This document shows positions 55,185 through 64,000 of a stretch of DNA of 64,000 nucleotides, piece by piece. Position 1 is the first letter of the stretch. Each line of letters begins with the position of its first letter. The stretch is from Pseudomonas sp. CFBP13508 (GTDB lineage: Bacteria; Pseudomonadota; Gammaproteobacteria; Pseudomonadales; Pseudomonadaceae): positions 62,001 through 126,000 of the forward strand of contig NZ_QFZZ01000005.1 of NCBI RefSeq assembly GCF_005233515.1. Direction: 5' to 3'. The position numbers and the translations under genes were made by a program. The notes beneath the pieces are model-generated. The model saw only the letters and a program-made list of their open reading frames with translations. It was not told the DNA's origin and did not search any database.

Positions 55185-56018
55185 TTAGTGCGCCTGGCCG
55201 TGCCAAGGCACCAGTCTGCGCTGCAATGCGCGCAAGCCCATTTCCATGGCGAAGGCGATCAGGGCGATGACCAGAATCCCCAGCACCACCACGTCGGTGA
55301 CCAGAAATTGCGCCGCCGACTGCACCATGAAGCCCAGGCCACTGGTGGCCGCGATCAGTTCAGCGGCGACCAGCGTCGACCAGCCAACCCCCAAACCAAT
55401 GCGCACGCCGGTGAGAATGTCCGGCAGAGCGCTCGGCAAAACCACATGGCGAATCAACTGTGCGCGCGTCGCGCCCAACGACTGCGCCGCGCGCAGTTTT
55501 GCTGGATCAACCGTGCGCACACCCGTCGCGGTGGCAATTGCAATCGGCGCGAAAATCGCCAGATAGATCAGTAGCACTTTCGACAACTCGCCGATCCCGC
55601 ACCAGATCACGATCAGCGGCAGATACGCCAGCGGCGGGATCGGGCGGTAGAACTCGATCAGCGGATCGAGTACACCGCGAGCGATGCGGTTGACGCCGAT
55701 GGCAATGCCCACCGGCACGGCGGTCAGGATGGCGAAAAAGAGTCCAAGGCCGATGCGGCTGAGGCTGGCGCCGAGGTGCTGCCACAAAGTCGAATCCATG
55801 TATCCGGAAGTCGCCAGCAACCAGCCCTTTTGCAGCACGGCGGAGGGGGGCGGCAAGAACAGCGGTTCGATCAGGCCGGTCGCGGTCACCGCCCACCAGA
55901 TCGTCAACAGGCCGAACAGGGTCAGCAGGCTGATCCAGCGAGTGCTGAGGCTGCGGCGCACGGGGATTTTCACCGAAGGCGTTTTCACCGCCGCAGCGGA
56001 AACGTCGTAACTGCTCAT
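55185..56018 (-). CDS. tauC: Taurine ABC transporter permease
   Basis: 277 residues, six helices, EAA-like loop [21 protein letters not shown]. The ATG overlaps the stop of tauB by 4 bp. Confidence 0.92.
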   Translation of the reverse strand: MSSYDVSAAAVKTPSVKIPVRRSLSTRWISLLTLFGLLTIWWAVTATGLIEPLFLPPPSAVLQKGWLLATSGYMDSTLWQHLGASLSRIGLGLFFAILTAVPVGIAIGVNRIARGVLDPLIEFYRPIPPLAYLPLIVIWCGIGELSKVLLIYLAIFAPIAIATATGVRTVDPAKLRAAQSLGATRAQLIRHVVLPSALPDILTGVRIGLGVGWSTLVAAELIAATSGLGFMVQSAAQFLVTDVVVLGILVIALIAFAMEMGLRALQRRLVPWHGQAH

Positions 56019-56809
56019 GCGCGCTCCTGCCGGGGTACGGCGCTGCGTTGCGAGAAGACTTTGCTCAGCACGTGTTCGCGGGTTTCGATAAAGCGCGGAT
56101 CGGATTTGATCGCGCGGGCCGATTCACCTGCGGCGTATCGCTGACCGAAATCCAGGTGCAGACGCTCGACGATCTGCCCCGGATTCGGCGCCAGCAGAAT
56201 CAGGTCCGTGGCGAGGAACACTGCCTCTTCAATGTCGTGGGTAATCAGGAAAACCGGCTTGGCGGTGCGCTGCCAGACTTGCAGCAGCAGCTCCTGCATC
56301 TGTTCTCGAGTGAATGCATCAAGCGCACCGAAAGGCTCGTCCATCAGCAACACGCGCGGGTCGGCGGCGAGGGCGCGGGCGAGGCCGACGCGTTGTTTCT
56401 GGCCGCCGGACAATTGCCAGATGCGCCGGTCTTCGAAGCCGGCGAGATCGACCAGCGCGAGCATTTCCCGGGCGATTTTTTCCCGCTGGTCCTTGCCGAC
56501 ACCGGCCAGCTCGAGGCCGAAGGCAACGTTGGCCAGCACGTCCTGCCAGGGCAGCAAGGCGTCGTCCTGAAACACTACGCCTCGTTCGGCGCTCGGGCCT
56601 TTGACCGGCACGCCGTCGAGGGTGATGCGCCCGGCACTCGGTTCGACGAAGCCGGCAATCAGGTTCAACAGCGAAGTCTTGCCACTGCCGGACGGGCCGA
56701 GGGCGACCAGCAACTGCTGCGGCCCCAGGGTCAGAGAAATATCCGCCAGCACCGGCTCGGGGCTGCCCGGGTACTGTGCGCTGATGCGCTCCAGCTGTAG
56801 CAAGGCCAT
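56015..56809 (-). CDS. tauB: Taurine ABC transporter ATPase
   Basis: 264 residues. Walker A GPSGSGKT (38-45), signature LSGGQKQR, Walker B VLLMDE followed by [11 protein letters not shown]. Second gene of tauABC. Confidence 0.92.
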   Translation of the reverse strand: MALLQLERISAQYPGSPEPVLADISLTLGPQQLLVALGPSGSGKTSLLNLIAGFVEPSAGRITLDGVPVKGPSAERGVVFQDDALLPWQDVLANVAFGLELAGVGKDQREKIAREMLALVDLAGFEDRRIWQLSGGQKQRVGLARALAADPRVLLMDEPFGALDAFTREQMQELLLQVWQRTAKPVFLITHDIEEAVFLATDLILLAPNPGQIVERLHLDFGQRYAAGESARAIKSDPRFIETREHVLSKVFSQRSAVPRQERA

Positions 56810-56824
56810 CGCGGTTATCTCCGA

Positions 56825-57802
56825 TCAGTTGGTGATGTATTTGGCGCTGACGTAAGGCGCGTAGTCCGGCAGCACGGCTTCGACCTTGCCTTGCTCCTTG
56901 AGGAACGCGGCGGTGTCGGTGATGGCTTTGGTGGTCGGCGCGCCGAGGTCACTGACCTGATCCGCCGCCAGCGGGTAGACGTTGCCCTGCAGCAGCAGCG
57001 GAATGTCGCTGGCCTTGGCACCGGAGAGCTTCACCAGTTTGTCGACGTTGGCTTGATCGGCGAGCCAGGCTTTCGGGTCTTTGCGGTAATCGGCGTAGGC
57101 GTCGAGGGTGACCTTGGCGAACGCGGTGACGATTTCCGGGTGCTTCTCGGCGAAGTCTTTGCGCACGATCCACGCATCGAAGGTCGGCGCGCCGAACTTG
57201 GCGAGCTCGCCGGAGGTGATCAGCACTTTGCCGTTTTCCTTGGCCACGCCCAGCGCCGGGTCCCACACGTAAGTGGCGTCGATGTCACCGCGTTTCCACG
57301 CGGCAATGATCGCTGGCGGCGCGAGGTTGAGCACGGTGACTTTCGACGGATCAATGTTCCAGTGCTTGAGCGCGGCGAGCAGGCTGTAGTGCCCGGTGGA
57401 CACAAACGGCACGGCGATTTTCTTGCCGATCAGATCCTGCGGGGTCTTGATGCCGGAGCCGTCACGGGCGACCAGTGCTTCGGCGGCGCCGATCTGAGTG
57501 GCGATGAGGAAAGTTTCGACCGGGACTTTGCGGGTGATCGCGGCGGTCAGCGGACTTGAACCGAGGTAGCCGATCTGCACATCGCCGGAAGCGATAGCGG
57601 CAATGATGTCGGCACCGTTATCGAATTTGCGCCAACTGATGTCGGCCTTGGTGGCTTTTTCATAAGCGCCGTCGGCCTGAGCGACTTTCGCTGGGTCAAC
57701 GGTGGTTTGGTAGGCGACGGTGAGGTCGGCGGCCTGAGCCAGAAAACTCGCGGCAGCCAGAGAGGCTACGGCGAGCAGGCGAAGCGGGAAATTCAGTTTC
57801 AT
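56825..57802 (-). CDS. tauA: Taurine-binding periplasmic protein
   Basis: 325 residues with signal peptide ending at LAQAAD. Family features: YQTTVDPAKVAQADG, GYLGSSPLTAAI, YVWDPALG. The protein has no Cys and no Met after the start. First gene of tauABC, 15 bp before tauB. The shared AT-rich box is about 70-90 bp upstream. Confidence 0.92.
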   Translation of the reverse strand: MKLNFPLRLLAVASLAAASFLAQAADLTVAYQTTVDPAKVAQADGAYEKATKADISWRKFDNGADIIAAIASGDVQIGYLGSSPLTAAITRKVPVETFLIATQIGAAEALVARDGSGIKTPQDLIGKKIAVPFVSTGHYSLLAALKHWNIDPSKVTVLNLAPPAIIAAWKRGDIDATYVWDPALGVAKENGKVLITSGELAKFGAPTFDAWIVRKDFAEKHPEIVTAFAKVTLDAYADYRKDPKAWLADQANVDKLVKLSGAKASDIPLLLQGNVYPLAADQVSDLGAPTTKAITDTAAFLKEQGKVEAVLPDYAPYVSAKYITN

Positions 57803-57868
57803 TGAAGAGCTCCATATCAGGCGACCGAGCGTCGGCGTGAAAGGAGACTAAATGATCTAAGAATCGGT

Positions 57869-57894
57869 AAATAAATAACTTTTTAGAATGAGCT
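57869..57894 (-). promoter_or_regulatory. AT-rich box of the shared sulfur-promoter type (tau)
   Basis: Plus strand TAAATAAATAACTTTTTAGA then ATGAGC; 67 bp upstream of the tauA start. Nearly identical to 39533 and 9240. Confidence 0.5.
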
Positions 57895-57964
57895 TATGAG
57901 CGGAAAAATCTAAGGCGCGGGGGATTGTGGATAATTTGGATCTTGCGTTCGACGTTCGATCTTT

Positions 57965-58131
57965 GCCCCCTCACCCCAGCCCTCTCCCCCAAGGGGGCGA
58001 GGGGGAAAGGGGGCCGATCTCTGTGCTTTTCAAGGCCTGAGTTCGGCTCGGTATTTCAGGTCGGCGTACTTCGCATCAACAACCCGGTCAGTCCCCTCTC
58101 CCTCTGGGAGAGGGCTAGGGTGAGGGGCTCT
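57965..58131 (+). repeat. MITE-like element, copy D
   Basis: About 167 bp, same orientation and nearly the same interior as copy C; ends exactly at the gshA stop codon. Confidence 0.82.
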
Positions 58132-59715
58132 TCAGTTGCTGATCGCGAGGATGCTCGCCTGATACGAACCGACAAACACGTCAAAATCCCCCACCTCGTT
58201 CTGCTCCAGCTCAGCCTGCGCTGCCAGCGACGTACGCGCCAACTCCTCAAACTTCGCCTGCTCATCCGCCGCCAGTGGCTCGCTACGGAAAAACTCTGCA
58301 TGCGCCTGACTCTGACGCAACGAGAACTGCGCAAAGCTTTCCTTGTGCTCAGCCATCGCCGCCAACACCTGCGCGGACGGTGTCAGGGACGGATCACTGA
58401 CCTTGGCCAGTTGCGCATCCAAAGCCTTGCTGTGGGCATCGCCGCCAACGCTCTGATCGAGCATCGCCGCCAGCGGAGCAATCTGCTCGAGCAGTTCGGC
58501 CGCCCACTGCTTCATCTCGACCGGCTCACCATCACGCTGCAATTGCAGGCCCGGACGGCGACCTTCTTTCACGACACTGAGGAAGTTCGATGTGGCATTG
58601 CCGCACGACGTGTTGGTCAGCAACGGACTGTCGTTGAGCGCGCAATACAGCAGGAACGCGTCGATGAAGCGCGATTCGGTGAGGTCGATGCCCATCGGCA
58701 GGAACGGGTTGATGTCCAGGCAGCGCACTTCGACGTACTGGATGCCGCGCGCCATCAACGCCTGGATCGGCCGCTCGCCGGTGTAGGTCACGCGTTTCGG
58801 GCGGATGTTGGAGTAGTACTCGTTTTCGATCTGCAGGATGTTGGTGTTGAGCTGCACCCACTCGCCATCCTTGTGCGTGCCGACTTCGACGTATGGTGCG
58901 TAGGGCGTGGCCACCGCTTCGCGCAGGCTGTCGGTGTAGCTCGCCAGGTCGTTGTAGCACGGTGTCAGGCCGGCCTGGGCGTTGCTCTGATAACCGAGAT
59001 CGCTCATGCGCAGGCTGGTCGCGTACGGCAGATAGAGGGTGTCCGGATCGAGCTGTTCGAGCTGATGCGAACGCCCGCGCAGGAAACCGGCGTCCAGCGC
59101 CGGCGAGGCACCGAACAGGTACATCAGCAGCCAGCTGAAACGGCGGAAGTTGCGGATCAGCGCGATGTAGGACACCGACTGGAAATCGCGATCGGTGCCG
59201 ACGAAACCTTCGGCTTCGCGCAGCAATGGCCAGAGCTGTTCCGGCAGGGAAAAGTTGTAGTGAATCCCGGCAATGCACTGCATAGTCTTGCCGTAACGCA
59301 GGGCCAGGCCCTTGCGATAGACGTACTTGAGCTGACCGATGTTGGAGGTGCCGTAATAAGCGATCGGGATGTCTTCCTCGGCCGGCAGCGGGCACGGCAT
59401 CGATGGACTCCACAGGTACTCGTTGCCGAGTTTGCTGTAGGCAAAACGATGAATCTTGTCCAGGCTCGCCAGCGTATCGGCAGGATCCGGCAGGGCAGGC
59501 GTGATGAATTCCAGCAGCGACTCGGAGTAGTCGGTGGTGATCTGTTCGTTGGTCAGCGCGGAACCCAGGGCTTCGGGGTGCGGCGTTTGCGCCAGGCGAC
59601 CTTCACTGGTCACGCGCAGGCATTCACGTTCGATACCGTGCAGGCACTGCTTGAGCAGAGAGAGGTTAGCGCGCTCGCCGAGCAGAGCCAGGCGGCGGTT
59701 GAGAAGTTCGCTCAA
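58132..59715 (-). CDS. gshA: Glutamate-cysteine ligase
   Basis: 527 residues, the length I recall for Pseudomonas GshA; first step of glutathione synthesis. E. coli-type (class 1) features: [23 protein letters not shown], and [18 protein letters not shown] (in part). The start is TTG at 59715 (Met-Ser-Glu-Leu-Leu-Asn), with AAGGA 7 bases before; the GTG at 59730 overlaps that ribosome site. A core gene that marks the start of the conserved block running to envZ. Confidence 0.93.
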   Translation of the reverse strand: MSELLNRRLALLGERANLSLLKQCLHGIERECLRVTSEGRLAQTPHPEALGSALTNEQITTDYSESLLEFITPALPDPADTLASLDKIHRFAYSKLGNEYLWSPSMPCPLPAEEDIPIAYYGTSNIGQLKYVYRKGLALRYGKTMQCIAGIHYNFSLPEQLWPLLREAEGFVGTDRDFQSVSYIALIRNFRRFSWLLMYLFGASPALDAGFLRGRSHQLEQLDPDTLYLPYATSLRMSDLGYQSNAQAGLTPCYNDLASYTDSLREAVATPYAPYVEVGTHKDGEWVQLNTNILQIENEYYSNIRPKRVTYTGERPIQALMARGIQYVEVRCLDINPFLPMGIDLTESRFIDAFLLYCALNDSPLLTNTSCGNATSNFLSVVKEGRRPGLQLQRDGEPVEMKQWAAELLEQIAPLAAMLDQSVGGDAHSKALDAQLAKVSDPSLTPSAQVLAAMAEHKESFAQFSLRQSQAHAEFFRSEPLAADEQAKFEELARTSLAAQAELEQNEVGDFDVFVGSYQASILAISN

Positions 59716-59852
59716 TTTGGATTCCTTCACGCGTCAGTCGCCCCAATATGGGGGTGGGCAGGACGGTCTACAAGGGTGAAGTTGAAACTGGCGTTATCGC
59801 CTGGTTTGTAGCGGCAGGCCATTTGCCGGTCAGTCAAGAACTGCACAATCCC

Positions 59853-59942
59853 TGTGGGAGCGAGCCTGCTCGCGAAGAGGGTTTTGCAGTCAATTTCATC
59901 GTCGACTGACACACCGTCTTCGCGAGCAGGCTCGCTTCCACA
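59853..59942. repeat. REP-type inverted pair
   Basis: Inverted TGTGGGAGCGAGCCTGCTCG arms between the thioesterase and gshA; right arm has one change (GCTTCC). Confidence 0.88.
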
Positions 59943-59984
59943 GGATTCATTGCGCCGAAATTAACTCAAAATGATGAGCAACAT

Positions 59985-60367
59985 CTACAGGACAGCGAAG
60001 GTGCCTTGCGCTTTTGCGACCAGTTTGTCGCCCTGCATCACCTCGGCTTCGACCACCAGCGTGCGCCGGCCCGGGTGGATCACCCGCGCCGTGCACAGCA
60101 CCTCGCCCTCGGAAACGGCGCGGATGTAGTTGATCTTGCATTCGATGGTCGCACTCTGCTGATCGAAGCCATGGCTGCTGGAGCAGGCCAGGCCCATGGC
60201 AATGTCGACCAGACTGAACAGCGCGCCGCCGTGCAGTTTGCCGCCGCGGTTGCGCAGCTCGGGCTCAAGCGCCAGGGCGACTTGCGCCACCCCGGTTTCG
60301 AGGCTGTGCAGGCGGCAGCCCAACAGCTTGAAAAACGCGCTCTCGACGAGCCCGGCCGGCATGTCCA

Positions 60368-60368
<1 letters not shown>
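59985..60368 (-). CDS. PaaI-family thioesterase
   Basis: 127-residue hotdog-fold protein with LHGGALFSLVD (His46, Asp55), typical of acyl-CoA thioesterases of the PaaI/YbgC type. The ATG shares one base with the tex stop (TGATG). Same gene position as in P. aeruginosa, between tex and gshA. Substrate unknown. Confidence 0.88.
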
Positions 60369-62692
<2,324 letters not shown>

Positions 62693-63050
62693 AAAACCAC
62701 CTGACATAGTTTGAAAGCAGGCTCACAGGCGCGCAGATAAAGGCCTGGAGGCTGATTGAGCGGCTGGAAAATTGCCGCTGCCTGGATCAAGAGGCTGCCC
62801 ATTGACCCGTGAAATCGAACAGTTGCTGCACAGGGCCGGAAAAAATACCGGCCACTTACGGTAACGATTCAGACGTTGCCTGGCGCAAAACGCCGCGCAT
62901 TATAACCAGCGTTCTGTCATTCGGGGGCGTCGCAGCCTGTAGGCATAAACCCCGGTTTTCTGGCAGTGAAGGAAAAATCTGCTAACAATGCACACGGTGC
63001 GTATAACGGCAGCTACGCCATAATGCGCGCCGAGCTAAAAGGAGCATCCA
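62693..63050. other. 358 bp divergent promoter region of tex and ompR
   Basis: No repeat or small gene seen. AAGGAG lies 10 bases before the ompR start. Otherwise nothing specific that I can support. Confidence 0.4.
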
Positions 63051-63791
63051 ATGAGCAGCACTGCACAAACGGCTGAAGGCGAAAAAATTCTAATCGTTGA
63101 TGACGATCCGGGGCTGAGCAGCCTGCTGGAGCGTTTCTTCGTCAGCAAGGGCTACCGTGCCCGTACCGTTCCGAACACCGAGCAGATGGACCGTCTGCTG
63201 GCGCGTGAAGTGTTCAATCTGGTCGTCCTCGACCTGATGCTGCCGGGCGAAGACGGCCTGACCGCTTGCCGCCGCCTGCGTGGCGCGAACAACCAGATTC
63301 CGATCATCATGCTCACCGCCAAGGGCGATGAGCTGAGCCGTATCAAGGGCCTTGAACTGGGCGCCGACGATTACCTGGCCAAGCCGTTCAACCCGGACGA
63401 GCTGATGGCGCGGGTCAAAGCGGTATTGCGCCGTCAGGCCGCACCGGTACCGGGCGCACCGGGCAGCGAAGACGAAAACGTCACGTTCGGAGATTACGTG
63501 TTGTCGCTGGCGACCCGCGAGCTCAAGCGCGGCGAGGAAGTGCACATGCTCACCACCGGTGAGTTCGCGGTACTCAAGGCGTTGGTGATGAACGCGCGTC
63601 AGCCACTGACCCGCGACAAACTGATGAACCTGGCCCGTGGTCGCGAATGGGATGCGCTGGAGCGCTCCATCGACGTGCAGATCTCGCGTCTGCGCCGGAT
63701 GATCGAACCCGATCCGTCGAAACCGCGCTACATCCAGACCGTCTGGGGCGTGGGTTACGTGTTCGTACCGGATGGCACCGCCACCAAGTGA
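63051..63791 (+). CDS. ompR: OmpR-type response regulator (AmgR)
   Basis: 246 residues. Receiver domain with the acidic pair DDD (17-19), phospho-accepting Asp61 in VVLDLMLPGEDG and the AKPF lysine; C-terminal winged helix ending IQTVWGVGYVF. In P. aeruginosa the orthologue (AmgR) controls envelope stress and aminoglycoside tolerance. Pairs with the kinase gene 115 bp downstream. Confidence 0.93.
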   Translation: MSSTAQTAEGEKILIVDDDPGLSSLLERFFVSKGYRARTVPNTEQMDRLLAREVFNLVVLDLMLPGEDGLTACRRLRGANNQIPIIMLTAKGDELSRIKGLELGADDYLAKPFNPDELMARVKAVLRRQAAPVPGAPGSEDENVTFGDYVLSLATRELKRGEEVHMLTTGEFAVLKALVMNARQPLTRDKLMNLARGREWDALERSIDVQISRLRRMIEPDPSKPRYIQTVWGVGYVFVPDGTATK

Positions 63792-63800
63792 TCGGTGATT

Positions 63801-63887
63801 TGTAGGAGCGGGTCTGCAAGGCTCTGGTCGCACGGCCATTGCCACAGACTCGCAATCCGCAATATGCGAGCATTGCTCGCTCCTGCA
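63801..63887. repeat. Imperfect inverted repeat, ompR-envZ gap
   Basis: TGTAGGAGCG at the left and CGCTCCTGCA at the right with a short inner match; a decayed REP-like pair. Confidence 0.5.
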
Positions 63888-63905
63888 AGTGTGTAGCGGT
63901 TAAAG

Positions 63906-64000
63906 ATGAAAACCCCCGTCTGGTTCCCCCAAAGTTTTTTCTCCCGCACCCTCTGGCTGGTGCTGATCGTCGTGCTGTTTTCCAAGGCGCTGACCCTGGT
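63906..64000 (+). CDS. envZ: EnvZ-type sensor kinase (AmgS), N-terminal fragment
   Basis: First 31 codons only: MKTPVWFPQSFFSRTLWLVL then hydrophobic residues of the first membrane helix. Position after ompR identifies it. The rest lies beyond the window. Confidence 0.85.
   Translation, partial: MKTPVWFPQSFFSRTLWLVLIVVLFSKALTL

Overview
The window comes from a fluorescent pseudomonad (Pseudomonas fluorescens group). It is GC-rich and its intergenic spaces carry palindromic repeats of the kind abundant in that group (a GTGGGAGCGAGCCTGCTCGCG type and a GGAGCTGCCGAAGGCTGCGATC-like type). The right end has the order gshA - thioesterase - tex - ompR - envZ seen in other Pseudomonas chromosomes. 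I see no tRNA, rRNA, CRISPR array, transposase or phage gene. The DNA looks chromosomal and mostly dedicated to finding sulfur when sulfate and cysteine are scarce. Layout: (1) 1-9143, sulfate esters: start of arylsulfatase atsA, ABC transporter genes atsC and atsB (a double-length permease), divergent binding protein atsR, a LysR regulator of SftR type, the alkylsulfatase dioxygenase atsK, a sulfatase/phosphonate monoester hydrolase relative, and a second, paralogous LysR. (2) 9309-15916: TonB-dependent receptor, arylsulfate sulfotransferase, an unknown 108-residue protein and a dedicated tonB-exbB-exbD set. (3) 16283-22430: RBBP9-like hydrolase, SfnR-like sigma54 activator without a visible DNA-binding domain, a MetQ-type binding protein, and a four-gene amino-acid ABC transporter. 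(4) 22542-32551, mostly not sulfur: AAA ATPase, TriABC-like RND pump with two adaptor proteins, a glycosidase-like exported protein, a methyltransferase and a small Pseudomonas-specific protein. (5) 32865-39371: two SfnB-type flavoprotein oxidoreductases, an FMNH2-dependent monooxygenase and metQ-metN-metI. (6) 39635-45476: an unknown protein with two internal repeats, cystine transporter tcyJ-tcyL-tcyN, D-cysteine desulfhydrase and serine acetyltransferase. (7) 45837-47837: choline transporter betT behind a perfect palindrome. (8) 48051-57802: LacI-type regulator divergent from a TonB receptor plus FMN monooxygenase, an aldo-keto reductase and tauABCD. (9) 58132-64000: housekeeping block with gshA, thioesterase, tex, ompR and the start of envZ. 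How the parts work together: TonB receptors and the TonB/ExbBD set would bring sulfate esters or sulfonates across the outer membrane; ABC systems (Ats, Tau, Met, Tcy) move them or their products into the cell; sulfatases, 2-oxoglutarate dioxygenases and flavin monooxygenases release sulfate or sulfite; cysE, dcyD and gshA link this to cysteine and glutathione. Many of the scavenging proteins contain no cysteine and no methionine after the start residue, which fits expression under sulfur starvation. Control appears to involve LysR proteins (ATGCAT sites spaced 31 bp), an AT-rich box shared by four promoters (possibly CysB), an SfnR-like activator and a LacI-type repressor with a perfect operator.
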